From: Liolophura sinensis
Lineage: Eukaryota > Mollusca > Polyplacophora > Chitonida > Chitonidae
Assembly (NCBI RefSeq): GCF_032854445.1
Contig: NC_088297.1
Location: 26,155,915-26,219,914 of the forward strand
Length of the DNA stretch: 64,000 nucleotides
Direction of reading: 5' to 3'
This document shows, in pieces, positions 12,889-25,200 of this stretch. Each line of letters starts with the position of its first letter. The stretch's first letter is position 1. The notes under the pieces were generated by a model. The model ran no database searches. It saw only the letters and a program-made list of their open reading frames with translations, and was not told the DNA's origin. A program made the translations under genes and the position numbers.

Positions 12889-13092
12889 TCACTTTTCCGT
12901 ATGGCCGATTTTGTGGAGAGCGGCAAATTTCTTGAAATTAACTCCTGGTAAATTCCTAATTATGTCAGATACCAATGTGGATTGCACCAGAATCCGCTTA
13001 CGAGATGCCGATATTTCTTCACCATCGCTGGATGAACCCACAGTAATGGCTGTCCTACGGCTGGGTAGACCTTTTTGGACTGTGCTATTGTC
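12889..13092 (-). other. Unidentified protein-like segment
   Basis: On the minus strand a stop-free stretch of about 60 codons lies outside the neighbouring 33-bp array and ends in a stop at 12889. Its composition is that of an ordinary soluble protein, with a Ser/Asp/Glu patch (GSSSDGEEIS), basic residues, then ILVQSTLVSDIIRNLPG and a C-terminal GHTEK. I do not recognise the family. The frame continues upstream only through the tandem array, so a complete gene would need an acceptor near 13000-13092 and upstream exons I cannot identify. It may be a last exon, a fragment of a mobile element, or chance. Confidence 0.2.
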
Positions 13093-13117
13093 TTTGTACA
13101 TCATATTATGGTGTAGG

Positions 13118-13392
13118 TTGTGTTGCATATAGCCAAACTTCGTGACTGTTGTGCATTGTATATAGCCAATCTTCGTGATTGTTGTGTGTTGCATATAGCC
13201 AAACTTCGTGACTGTTGTGCATTGTATATAGCCAGTCTTCGTGATTGTTGTGTGTTGTATATAGCCAAACTTCGTGACTGTTGTGTGTTGTATATAGCCA
13301 AACTTCGTGACTATTGTGTGTTGTACATAGCCAAACTTTGTGACTGCTGTGCGTTGTATATAGACAAACTTCGTGACTGTTGTAATTAACCT
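13118..13392. repeat. 33-bp minisatellite open in several frames
   Basis: About eight units of 33 bp with tatagccaaacttcgtgact and 'gttgtg'. 33 bp is 11 codons, so several frames on both strands remain open. Units alternate between 'gcattgta' and 'gtgttgca' types, giving a 66-bp dimer pattern. Confidence 0.92.
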
Positions 13393-14204
13393 GTTCACTT
13401 CCTCTCCCTCTTCTTTTCAGTGTTATCTTCATTATGAGTTACATGAAAAAGTGAAGATTAAGACTGATCTCTGGCTGCAAACTGTTTTAGTTGAGGGGTT
13501 ATAATGTCACAGGACTACACCAGTAGATTTTTGTGTTGAGATGGAGAAGTTAGTCATCTGTTTTGATGCTACATTATTTGTTTACAGTTTATGTCTGTAA
13601 TTATCCCAGAATGCATGGCACACAAAGATACTGATGGCAAAAGGCTATTCAAGATCGTCTCTATGTACTCTACCGCTTTTCGTTAAGTCGTTAAGGTATG
13701 GCTGAAATACTGCTAAATTAAGAAAAAAAATGTTTGAACATCCGTAATTAGATCCATGAAGCTGCTTGTGTATAGAGAGCTTTTTAAAATGTTCATGAAG
13801 ATGTCTTTGGGGAAACTTGTTAACATTTTCACTTGAGTTTTGTATTGAGTTTGGTGTTGGACTGCTAATATGGTGTATTAGACATGATTAAGAGGAGATT
13901 CCAGATCAAGCGGTCATAAACTTAGGTATTAGGGATGAAATGGTCCCCCCAGGGAGGTAGGATTTCTGTGTATTTCTGGATGGTTCTGTGGGGAATAGTG
14001 AAGGGAGAGGGGGGGGGGGGTTAGCAGTTTGCCAACTATAGTGATGCAAAAAAATCCTGTGGGTTGACTAGGGTGGTTAATAATGACAATCATACCAGGC
14101 CAAAAAACATCTATATACACTTAACAGTTTTATGTATACCTTGTTTGTCACATTTGGACAGAACATCTATTGTGTAAAGTTACAATTTTGTTTTTCCCTT
14201 TGTA
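13393..14204. other. Non-repetitive stretch with a G run
   Basis: Contains a run of about 12 G at 14009-14020. No gene seen. Confidence 0.6.
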
Positions 14205-14706
14205 AGAGATGATCTGTTGTATAAAGTTAAATTTTGTTTTTCATCTTTGGTCAGAACATCTATTGTATATAGTTACAATTCATTTTTTTCACATTTGAAC
14301 AAAAGATCATCTATTATACGGAGTTACAATTCTGTTTTTCACATTTGAACAAAACATCAGCTATTATATGAAGATACAATTCTGTTTTTCACATTTGAAC
14401 AAAAGATCAGCTATTATATGAAGTTACAACTCTGTTTTTCACATTTGAACAAAAAATTTGGCTATTATATGAAGCTACAATTCTGTTTTTCACATTTGAA
14501 CTAAAGATCAGCTATTATATGAAGTTACAATTCTGTTTTTCACATTTGAACTAAAGATCAGCTATTATATGAAGTTACAATTCTGTTTTTCACATTTGAA
14601 CAAAAAATTTGGCTATTATATGAAGCTACAATTCTGTTTTTCACATTTGAACTAAAGATCAGCTATTATATGAAGTTACAATTCTGTTTTTCACATTTGA
14701 ACAAAA
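14205..14706. repeat. 50-bp minisatellite
   Basis: About ten units containing ttctgtttttcacatttgaa and gctattatatgaagttacaa. Early units are more diverged than later ones. Confidence 0.92.
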
Positions 14707-16982
14707 GACATGTTATATGAACTTATAATTCTGAAGCCATGTTGTCGTTAACATCCGCCAGAAATGAGTAAGCTTAGAGAGCAAAATGTCTCTAGAATAC
14801 AGTATAGACAGCAGTCATTTTAACCAATATCTGTTTGTTATTGTTGAAATTTGATCAAACAGGTATATGCTCTCATTCATTATCCTTGTACATTATTTCT
14901 ACTCAACTCCCTTAAATCCAGCCAATTAAACAGTTTTCAAATGCCTTCAGGATGTAGCATCTGCTGGGTTTAATTTCCACCCCTGCAAGCCCATTGGTGC
15001 CGGATTGGCAGTAGCAATCCTAACCTGATCCTTCCTGGAATATCCCCTGGGGGTGGGGGCTGCATGTAATAGACACCTAATGAGGCAAGACAGCTTAACA
15101 CCCTTAACCTTCTACCTCCCACAGAGAGGATGCTGCCCTTGACACTGACTTTTCAGCAAACCTTTACTGATAGGTTCAGCCACTGCTGGGATGTTTCTGT
15201 CAAAATTTACTCCAAATCAACACCTGTAGATTAGTGGTAAAGGACTAAAGGAATCTTTCAGTCCACATTGTCCTTGTCTCTAGCCCTAACCCTAAAAATT
15301 TGACCACTTAAAAGCATTTTGGACGGAAATAAATGTCACGAGATGTTACTTCTGATGTTAAAATTTACATTTTCCCAGTAGGACATCATCCTACCTTTGA
15401 AACACTTCTCATAGCACCTTTCTAAAATCAGTAGAACTCCCAGAATCTGGAAAAATGAGCAACTTAGTCACGGGAGAAAGTTTAGGCCATTAGATCAGTT
15501 GATTCACTGGTGGTTAACGAAAACTCTAGAATTTTTTTATTGGCAGAGGAAAGGGAGGGGGAGGGGGAAGGGGGTGGTATGGGTGATGTGGAATGTATCT
15601 CATACATATAGTGTAGAAGATTTACTACTATTGTGAAAGTGGGCTTATGTTTTCAAGAATCAATTGATGTTTTTGTCCAGATGATATTTCTTTAATACCC
15701 TTCCTACAAATATATATGTAAGGTCTTATAAGGTGACTTATTATTTTTGACCAATCAGACTGTTCCAATTCATAATTGGACTTGTTTCCTTTTCCAGATA
15801 TGTGGACATAACCCATTTCATTTACCTGAGGCATTAGCATATAGTTCTGATAGACCTGGGATAAACCCTACACACAGTTACCTCATAACATTGTAAGACC
15901 TTGAATTATTACAGCTGTTTTCTACTTTGTGCTGTGTTTGTAAATGTCCTTATTCCTGCAGGAAATACTTGAATACAGTCAGAATTTATTTCACTTTAAC
16001 ATGCTGTCAGTGGTGGGAATGCCCTTTGCTATTGTTAACATTTGTCTGAAATCGTGTTGAGTAAGACTTGAAACCAGACCAAACTCTTAGATCAATTCTA
16101 CTTACACTTTTAATGTGCTATTGATGTACAAATATTGAAAAGTAATATTGATGCTATATTTTGTTGTAATAGACATTAAATGAAGGTTTCTTAAGATTTT
16201 AGACTAAATTAGCCGACTAAAAGGGTGCCCAAATTAAAATGTTGAATTTATCCCTGAAAGTATTGCCTATGTATAGATAAGGACTAGATGAGGACGAGAA
16301 GGACAGCTGATCATTCCTGTCAAATCTGTAGGCAAACTGGTAACATAGTGCTAATGTATTACAAGAAGACAGCTGTCAGTCCAGCTTGGACCCGAGTCCA
16401 AATAGTTATGGCAGTGGGCTTTTACTGATAAATAGAAAGTTGTCGGGCAATATCAGCTGTAGAGTCGGCATTTACACAGCTTATTGGTGACATTTTTATT
16501 TTTCACAGTTTGATGTTGTCGTCAATTCTTAGTTCAGGTGTTTATGGTGTGTAGCCAATCAACAAGATCAATATAAACATATTAGTTAAGCAGTTGTCAG
16601 TCAGTGGTTTACCAAGACCAAGGGAGCATTTTGTTCGGAGCTTCCCTGTGGTGTAAGGGGCTTTTGTTGATGATGTATGGGGCACCAGAGGCTCGGAACC
16701 GATGTGCTGAATAAGCTGATGTGTGTTAAGTGAAGCGTACGCGATCCGCCTGGCTTTTGTGCTGTGAGAGTCTGTGAAGGACTTGTTATTTCCTCAGCAG
16801 CAGACGCAATATATCGTCCGCCCACCCTGCGATATCGCCACTCCTCTGAATGACGTATTGATTAGTATTGTTCGACCAGGGGAGGGAATAGTGTCCCTGA
16901 TTTACAGTGGAGGGGTTTTATATTCATTTATGCATTGGTGCAACTGGTTGTGACATTCAAATTCCAATCAGGATATATGAAA

Positions 16983-17020
<38 letters not shown>

Positions 17021-17576
17021 TCCATATACCTTTCAGGACAGCCCAGCATTTAATAATGTAGGCGTTGTTTTCATATCAACAGTTGTATCATACAATCAGT
17101 TATGGTTACACAACTAAAATTGTTGTTGCTCGCATATGACTCCACAGGGATTATAAAGACTAAGTTCTGTCTAATCCTGGCACATTTGCTAACCGGGGCT
17201 CGATCGTTACACGAAGAGAAACGTTCTTCTGGGCATATTATTGGCCTGCTTGGATAGAAAGCCTTTGGTGATGCGCCATGATACATGTGCTCTGCTCCTC
17301 TGGCATTGATTCAGAATTCGGTGAGTGCGGTAACTGATGGGGCAAGTTTTCAGCATGCCATGTACAAAGTGATTGAAGCTCTGTGTTGTGATAATGTGGG
17401 GAAAATGGTGCCTGCTGTCAGAATAGACGTTTGGGGTATTCTGGGTTTGGCCATTTCCATGTTTCATAGAGATTACTTGTACATTTATGTTGAGTTAGTT
17501 GGTTAAACTGCTGAATACAGGTGTAGGTAGGGGTTTTTGTTGTCCAGATTCATTTTCTGTTTTACTTAATACAGAT
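14707..17576. other. Long non-repetitive stretch, no gene seen
   Basis: Nearly 3 kb without an array except a (TA)n run at about 16985-17017. Open frames are 86 codons or shorter and unrecognised. The part around 16600-16860 is richer in CpG than its surroundings, and could hold an upstream non-coding exon or regulatory sequence, but nothing decisive is visible. Confidence 0.5.
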
Positions 17577-17697
17577 AGGTTGTTGTTTTCTCAGGGTTGG
17601 TTGTTGTTTTCTCAAGGTGGGTTGTTGTTTTCTCAAGGTGGGTTGTTGTTTGCGAAAGGTAGGTTGTTGTTTTCTTAAGGTGGGTTGATCTTTTGTC
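17577..17697. repeat. 21-bp minisatellite
   Basis: Six units of ggttgttgttttctcaaggt type. On the minus strand it reads as a Thr/Lys/Glu repeat, a consequence of the 7-codon period. Confidence 0.88.
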
Positions 17698-17931
17698 AAG
17701 AGAGAGAGTGAATAATGGAAGTAATATAAGTGAACATGCAAACATAAAGTTCCATTGACTTTTGAACTTAAAGTAAGGATTCACTCTGGCTACCTCATTG
17801 TTCAGTGACAAACCACAGAACAACACTTTAGCTGACTAAATCAGGGAAGGTCGGTACTAGTGGAGGTAACAGATGTAAACCTATAAGTACTAACTCTCAG
17901 AAACTTTTGTATACATTGATCTAAATATATT

Positions 17932-18472
17932 CAGTGTCTATATATGGCTGAGTTGATGTAAGTGTATTCAGTTCCTATATATGGCTGAGTTGATGTAAGT
18001 GTATTCAGTTCCTATATATGGCTGAGTTGATGTAAGTGTATTCAGTTCCTATATATGGCTGAGTTGATGTAAGTGTATTCAGTGCCTATATATGGCTGAG
18101 TTGATGTACATGTAGGTGTATTCAGTTCCTATATATGGCTGAGTTGATGTAAGTGTATTCAGTTCCTATATATGGCTGAGTTGATGTAAGTGTATTCAGT
18201 TCCTATATATGGCTGAGTTGATGTAAGTGTATTCAGTGCCTATATATGGCTGAGTTGATGTAAGTGTATTCAGTGCCTATATATGGCTGGGTTAATGTAA
18301 GTGTGTTCAGTGCCTATATATGGCTGAGTTGATGTAAGTGTATTCAGTGCCTGTATATGGCTGAGTTGATGTAAGTGTGTTCAGTGCCTATATATGGCTG
18401 AGTTGATGTAAGTGTATTCAGTGCCTATATATGGCTGAGTTGATGTAAATGTATTCAATCCCTATATATGGC
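17932..18472. repeat. 37-bp minisatellite carrying splice-site-like motifs
   Basis: About 15 units spaced 37 bp (for example starts at 17964 and 18001) containing cctatatatggctgagttga followed by 'tgtaagtgtattcag'. Most units therefore hold a GTAAGT donor-like hexamer and a downstream TTCAG acceptor-like motif on the plus strand. Confidence 0.93.
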
Positions 18473-18957
18473 TAAGTGGCCTGAACAAGATGTTATTCTG
18501 TGACAGTGCAGCCTGTTGTCTATATGCTGTGCTTACAGCAAGCTGTTGGAGGTTAGTTGTAGTTAGATGGTGGTACATTGGTAGGTACGTTGGATTTCTA
18601 ATTTGAATACAGCTAATGGAAAGGGCACATGGAACCATGTTAGTCTGAGTTCATCCACAACCCTCTGTCTGTCTTTACATTTAGGTGAGGTGCTTCTCAC
18701 ATATATTTGGTTTTCACCAGGTGTTCTCTTTCTATAGTTACCATTCCCTGCAAACAAATCAGTGAAATAAGTAAAAAACAGATGAAGTATTTGTCTATAT
18801 TTTTAGGGGAGTGTGGCTGTAGGTCAGTTACTGGAATCTTGATGTACTTTTTGTGTGATTAAGTAGTTGGGGTCCAGACATGTTTCATTCGTGGAGCTAT
18901 TTTCACCCATTGAATCTTCCCTCATACCAGAAGTGCCTAACTCTACCCTCAGCATTT
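18473..18957. other. Non-repetitive stretch, no gene seen
   Basis: Plain sequence; nothing recognised. Confidence 0.6.
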
Positions 18958-19090
18958 GGGAAAATGTTACTGAGCTGTAGATTGTCAGGTGAAAATGTTA
19001 CCAAATGTTACTGAGCTGTAGATTGTCAGGTGAAAATGTTACCCGTGTAGGTAAACTGTTACTGAGCTGTAAATTGTCAGGTAAAAATGT
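18958..19090. repeat. Short tandem triplication
   Basis: Three copies of a piece with ttactgagctgtagattgtc and 'aggtgaaaatg', spaced unevenly because of small insertions. Confidence 0.8.
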
Positions 19091-19434
19091 ACACTCTCAC
19101 ATTCTGCTTCCTGCTGGCAAGTGCCCCATATGCTGAGCTCTCTAACGGGAGAGGTAAAGTACTTTACTTGTCAGAAGTTCAGCAGAATCACAATGATTAC
19201 TTTACCTGCTTAAGATAATTAGCTAAACATGTCCATTGCATTCAGTATCACCTGTTCCCACCTGAGACTTGTTCAGGTGAAGCTATCACTGTGATTGACA
19301 GCTTGTCAGTTTGATTGACAGTTGAGGTAGGTTTCAGGTGAAAATGAGGCGGAGAGGAATTCAAACACTTTGGCATCACTTCAGCTAGTGTTCCATGTGT
19401 ACATCTACTGCTTATGGGTATAGGGCTAAAACTG
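19091..19434. other. Non-repetitive stretch, no gene seen
   Basis: Plain sequence between two small arrays. Confidence 0.6.
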
Positions 19435-19582
19435 CCCAAGGTTTGTAACACGTCCTGCCCAGGGTTTGTAACACGTCCTGCCCAGGGTTTGTAACATGTC
19501 CTGCCCAGGGTTTGTAACACGTCCTGCCCAGGGTTTGTAACATGTCCTGCCCAGGGTTTGTAACACGTCCTGCCCAGGCTTT
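19435..19582. repeat. 23-bp minisatellite
   Basis: About six units of gggtttgtaacacgtcctgc, nearly identical, differing mainly at one C/T position. Confidence 0.92.
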
Positions 19583-20044
19583 GGTTTACACCAGTGGTAA
19601 CCTCTTCAGTGCTGGCTATATTGTGCCTAGACTTGATTAGGAAGAGTCTCAAACAGATTCATAGGCCTTTTGGTTCCATGAATCACCACTTAATACAACA
19701 CTGCCCTTACTTATCCAGGTTTGTGGCTCAGGATAGTGTTATCGGACTCGGTAACTCACAGTATTTCATGGAGTCGATCCCACAAGCATGGATTAACTGC
19801 CCAGACAGGTCATATCAAACAGAGGTGGAAATGCCTTGGATCTTTGCCTTGTACTCAGAGTGCTATGGCCGTGTAACCAAAGCTTTTGGAACCTGATGGA
19901 GTTTCAGTAACCTGAAAAGCCCAAAATATTTTCCAGCTGTTTGAATGTTAGTATTGGTTGGTGTGATTCTCTCAGAAAATAATTGTGGAAAACGTTGAGA
20001 GATCATTGTTGTCCAGAATTTCCTTATCACAAATGTGTATGATT
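19583..20044. other. Non-repetitive stretch, no gene seen
   Basis: Plain sequence ahead of the 40-41-bp array; a 100-codon plus frame (19594-19896) is unrecognised. Confidence 0.55.
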
Positions 20045-20695
20045 GGATTTTTATATGTACCAATGTTGCCAATACTGTGGTACTCTACATTTTATATGTA
20101 CCAATGTTGCCAATACTGTGGTACTGGATTTTCATATGTACCAATGTTGCCAATACTGTGGTACTGTACATTTTATATGTACCAATGTTGCCAATACTGT
20201 GGTACTGGATTTTTATATGTACCAATGTTGCCAATACTGTGGTACTGGATTTTTATATGTACCAATGTTGCCAATACTGTGGTACTCTACATTTTATATG
20301 TACCAATGTTGCCAATACTGTGGTACTGGATTTTTATATGTACCAATGTTGCCAATACTGTGGTACTCTACATTTTATATGTACCAATGTTGCCAATACT
20401 GTGGTACTGGATTTTTATATGTACCAATGTTGCCAATACTGTGGTACTCTACATTTTATATGCCAATACTGTGGTACTGTACATTTTATATGCCAGTACT
20501 GTGGTACTCTACATTTTATATGCCAATACTGTGGTACTGTACATTTTATATGCCAATACTGTGGTGGACATGGTACGGAACATTTCATATGCCAATGCTG
20601 TGGTGGACATGGTACTGAACATTTTATATGCCAAGGTTGTGGTGGACATGGTACTGAACATTTTATATGCCAATGGGGGATTTATTGCATTTTCA
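20045..20695. repeat. 40/41-bp minisatellite with a shortened tail, open in three frames
   Basis: About ten units with accaatgttgccaatactgt are followed by about four 30-bp units that lost 'gtaccaatgtt', then three units with 'ggacatggtac'. All three plus frames remain open for 190-240 codons, because the unit lacks stops and each unit shifts the phase. The predicted peptides are the same Cys/Tyr/Leu-rich rotation and are not taken as genes. Confidence 0.93.
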
Positions 20696-20715
20696 TGTAT
20701 CTATTCATAATGTAA

Positions 20716-21834
20716 AATTTGAGTTTTGTTTGAAAGGAATAATTACGAATCTGAAAATGCATCAATATTTCTATTTCAGGAAAGAAATATATATTTTATT
20801 ACACATAAAACTAATCATCATATGAGAGAAAAATCTGTGATGATGACGTTTAACACCAACCATTCAAATAAACAAATATAATTAAATCACTCATATTTAC
20901 AGTGTGACTGTGTGAAGTACAAAACAATCCAAGGAGGCAACAAAAAAAAAACCCTAGTGAGACATTCAAGGCTAAAATTGTGTTCAACGAGTATTCTGTT
21001 TCAGTCGAACCAAGACAATAGCAGTGAGATAAAAGCCAGCATATTGTGAATGTAGTGCCCTGGCTTCACTATCAGATCTGTTTGGCTGCCAAAAACCAAG
21101 CGTGCCATGTTTGTGTGATAGTGATGGTTGTGGTGGTACCCTATGAATGAAGTAACTTGGCTTAGACCCAAGTGTTCTCACTACAGACTGTGTACCCTAG
21201 GGCGGATAAGTTAGCCATCAGGGGTCACTACATTGGAGGTTTTGTGGATGGGTTGTGGAACATGGACCCTATGGTTGTTACAGCAAAATCCCAGAGCTCT
21301 CTCATTTCTTGATGGTTTTTCTGCTGTGTGTTGATGTACTTGATGGTGCTTTTTACTATTTGGTACATCTTCAGTTTGGCTATGTCTACTTGCTTTAATT
21401 GGTGTATATAACATGTGCCACAGTGTATTGTCTAAAAGGGGTACACCTCTCAAGTAATCTTTCGTCAAGGGTTGGTGAGGGAAGGTATCTGTTTAGGCAC
21501 AAATTTTCAACTTCTCGGTTCAAATCCAGGCTCTTCCAGTGCTTCTTTTTTTCATGCATAATAGTTTATTTCTTTTAAAAGTTCAGATCATTTATACCTG
21601 TAGACTTCCAGAGGTCATTTTTCTTCCCACTATCGAGTGATCATTTGGACGCGTTTGCAATAATGAAGACAGCCTTATTCAAGATATTAGTTACAAGTTT
21701 CTAACAAAGATTTCTTTTCCAGGCAACTTTTCGTCTCTAACTTTTGTTAGAGATATGTAATCCAGGAATGAACAAATATGTGGTAAGAATGAAGTAGTAG
21801 ATGTCGCTGATGTTGTATTTTGGTGTCTTTTCAG
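20716..21834. other. Non-repetitive stretch upstream of the OATP first coding exon
   Basis: No array and no recognised coding sequence. The stretch ends in a pyrimidine-rich 'tttggtgtcttttcag' at about 21819-21834, a good candidate splice acceptor, suggesting that a non-coding 5' exon lies further upstream. I could not locate it. Confidence 0.5.
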
Positions 21835-21946
21835 CTCAAGGAACATGTGCAGCATGGATTTACAGTTGAAAAGAACTGTGAATTTACTGGAACCCTTCTG
21901 TGTTTTGAGGTAGGAGTGGAGTGTGAGCTGGTGTGGGGGTAACAGT
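21835..21946 (+). promoter_or_regulatory. Probable 5' UTR part of OATP exon 1, with upstream frame
   Basis: If the acceptor at 21834 is used, this is 5' UTR. It contains ATG at 21845 opening a 22-codon upstream frame that ends in TAG at 21911-21913. That frame is in phase with the main start at 21947, so the stop prevents an N-terminal extension. The main ATG has A at position -3. If a transcription start lies here instead, the interpretation as a spliced exon fails. Confidence 0.45.
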
Positions 21947-22204
21947 ATGACAAAGGCCAAGGTTTACGAACCAATGAGCTCAAATGGCCTTGTAAAGGAA
22001 ATGAAAAACAGTAATGGTAACCATGGCAACCCTCTGCCTTTGAACCCTGAGATGCCCACAGAGTCCTCAAGTCTCCCGAAGGAGAATATACACGTAGGGG
22101 AGGATACTACTTGTGGCTGGGGAAAAGTCAGGCCCGATGCCTGCCAGAAGTTCCGCAGCGCAAAATGGATGCTCTTTTGGTTGTGCCTCGCCGGTGCAAT
22201 ACAG
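21947..22204 (+). CDS. SLCO4A1-like: OATP exon 1: cytoplasmic N-terminus and start of TM1
   Basis: Codes for residues 1-86. Residues 1-55 are hydrophilic and Asn/Pro/Ser-rich, then comes CGWGKVRP at 56-63, a motif position shared with vertebrate OATP4-type proteins just before TM1, and a hydrophobic run from about 73 (KWMLFWLCLAGAIQ). Start chosen as the first ATG after the in-frame TAG at 21911; the next Met is codon 10. It ends in CAG before the donor gtatgt at 22205 (phase 0). The join to exon 2 rebuilds AIQ-GMVVNGF, matching the family at TM1, so no exon is missing between them despite 26.5 kb of intron. Confidence 0.9.
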
Positions 22205-25200
22205 GTATGTGTTTAGTTCATTGTTGATGAACACTTTTTTCACAAATCTATATTCACCAATGCTCTACTGTAGCTTTCTCCAACATTTCCAAATAAGTCT
22301 ACCAAGACTACTATATGAAAACTAAGGCCAGATTCAGGGCCTTTGTTTATCAAACAAAAAGGCGCCCAAACTATTCTGTTAGATCAAGCCCTGAAAACTT
22401 TGAAGGTTTATCATATTTCATGGGAATCACGATGGGAAGGCATGGGAATCACGATGGGAAGGTATGGGAATCACGATGGGAAGATATACGAATCACGATG
22501 GGAAGGTATGGGAATCATGATGGGAAAGTATGGGATCACCTTCAGAGCATTCATTGATCATGTTTCAAAGAGGATTCCAAAAGAGTAGCTACATCGAAGT
22601 ACACATTTTATATGTTTTGTAGTGACATTGTTAGTTGCCATCTAGAAGACCGTTTGTTTACATTCTGTATTTCATGTAATGTTTGGTATGGAAAAATGTG
22701 CATATAGGCCTCAAAATGATACTTTTGATGGTATATATAACAGTTGAAGTTTCCTCACACTTCTCACAAACTGCTGAAGCGGACCTATAAGGTGGATGAA
22801 TTGATCAAACTTCACACAAACTTCACACAAACTGCTGAAGTGGTACTATAAGGTGGATGCAGCAGTGGTCTGAAAAGGAGGATGAATTGATCAAACGTCA
22901 CACAAACTGCTGAAGTGATCCTATGAGGTGGATGCAGCAGTGGTCTGAAAAGGAGGATGAATTGATCAGACTTCTCACAAACTGCTGAAGTCATCCTATG
23001 AGGTGGATGAATTGATCAAACTTCACACAAACTTCACACAAACTGCTGAAGTGGTCCTATAAGATGGATGCTGCAGTGGTCTGAAAAGGTGGATGAATTG
23101 ATCAAACTTCACACAAACTGCTGAAGTGGTCCTATGAGGTGGATGCAGCAGTGGTCTGAAAAGGTGGATGAATTGATCAAACTTCACACAAACTGCTGAA
23201 GTGGTCCTATGAGGTGGATGCAGCAGTGGTCTGAAAAGGAGGATGAATTGATCAAACTTCACACAAACTGCTGAAGTGATCCTATGAGGTGGATGCAGCA
23301 GTGGTCTGAAAAGGAGGATGAATTGATCAGACTTCTCACAAACTGCTGAAGTCATCCTATGAGGTGGATGAATTGATCAAACTTCACACAAACTTCACAC
23401 AAACTGCTGATGTGATCCTATGAGGTGGATGCAGCAGTGGTCTGAAAAGGAGGATGAATTGATCAGACTTCTCACAAACTGCTGAAGTCATCCTATGAGG
23501 TGGATGAATTAGTTAGAATCAAGCAAAATACTAAACTTACAGTGAAATACAGTATTTCCCTAGCAATTTTTCTTGAGGACAGCTTCCTTAGACACACTTG
23601 AAGTAGCAGGTAACTTATAACGCTGGGGGCTTGCATGTTGATAACCTTTTATGTCTTCATATTGGCAAAGAAAACAGTAAACTAAATTAAAACTGTCCAT
23701 AGAAAAATTTATGAATTTATATTTTTTAAATTTTTTTTTAACTGAATAAAATTTGGAACTTTGGATTCTGCGTGGTGACTTTTTCTGACTGTATTGGGAT
23801 TGGTGATGTCCCATGAGATTTTTGCCATTAGTACACAAAGACCTCTAGATTTCATCATTCTAAATGCATATGGATGTAGATCTATGAATGTCCTTTGCCG
23901 AATGGACCCGGAAATGAAGTATTTCAAGGAAAAAATATGGTTTTGACGACACCGATACCTTCCTGGTCAGGACAGACCACCGTACAGTCTGATGCTTGAC
24001 ACCGATACCTTCCTAGTCAGGACAGACCACCGTACAGTTTGATGCTTGACGACACCGATACCTTCCTGGTCAGGACAGACCACCGTACAGTCTGATGCTT
24101 GATGACACCGATACCTTCTAGGTCAGGACAGACCACCGTACAGTCTGATGCTTGACGTCACCGATACCTTCCTGGTCAGTACAGACCACCGTACAGTCTG
24201 ATGCTTGACGTCACCGATACCTTCCTGGTCAGGACAGACCACCGTACAGTCTGATGCTTGACAACACCGATACCTTCCTGGTCAGGACAGACCCCCGTAC
24301 AGTCTGATGCTTGATGACACCGATACCTTCCTGGTCAGGACAGACCACTGTACAGTCTGATGCTTGACAACACCGATACCATCCTGGTCAGGACAGACCA
24401 CTGTACAGTCTGATGCTTGACAACACCGATACCTTCCTGGTCAGGACAGACCACTGTATAGTCTGATGCCTGACGACACTGATAACTTCCTGGTCAGGAC
24501 AGACCACTGTACAGTCTGATGCTTGACAACACCGATACCTTCCTGGTCAGGACAGACCCCCGTACAGTCTGATGCTTGATGACACCGATACCTTCTAGGT
24601 CAGGACAGACCACCGTACAGTCTGATGCTTGATGACACCGATACCTTCCTGGTCAGGACAGACCCCCGTACAGTCTGATGCTTGATGACACCGATACCTT
24701 CCTGGTCAGGACAAACCACCGTACAGTCTGATGCTTGACGTCACCGATACCTTCCTGGTCAGTACAGACCACCGTACAGTCTGATGCTTGACGACACCGA
24801 TACCTTCCTGGTCAGGACAGACCACCGTACAGTCTGATGCTTGATGACACCGATACCTTCCTGGTCAGGACAGACCACCGTACAGCCTGATGCTTGACGA
24901 CACCGATACCTTCCTGGTCAGGACAGACCACCGTACAGTCTGATGCTTGACGACACCGATATCTTCCTGGTCAGGACAGACCCCTGTACAGCCTGATGCT
25001 TGATGACACCGATACCTTCCTGAAATTCATGTCATTGTAGAAAAATAACTTTAAAACTCACAAATTCGTAGATTTCTCGCGGGGGGCCTAATTTACTGTA
25101 AAACTCATTTGCACATCCTGTAACTACATATACATCATGGCAGGCTTTTTTTGATTCTTTTATTTGATTGATGTTTTACGCCGTACTCAATAATATTTCA

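Noticed and set aside
13101-13432. Repetitive frames of up to 169 codons as a gene
   Set aside because: The repeated part is the 33-bp array; only the non-repeated 60 codons at 12889-13092 were kept as a weak candidate.
19985-20715. Three overlapping plus frames of 191-241 codons as a Cys-rich protein
   Set aside because: They are the same 40/41-bp repeat read in three phases.
23945-25022. CRISPR array
   Set aside because: Units are contiguous, 53 bp, and vary only by point changes; there are no unique spacers or cas genes, and the genome is animal. The same applies to the other arrays.
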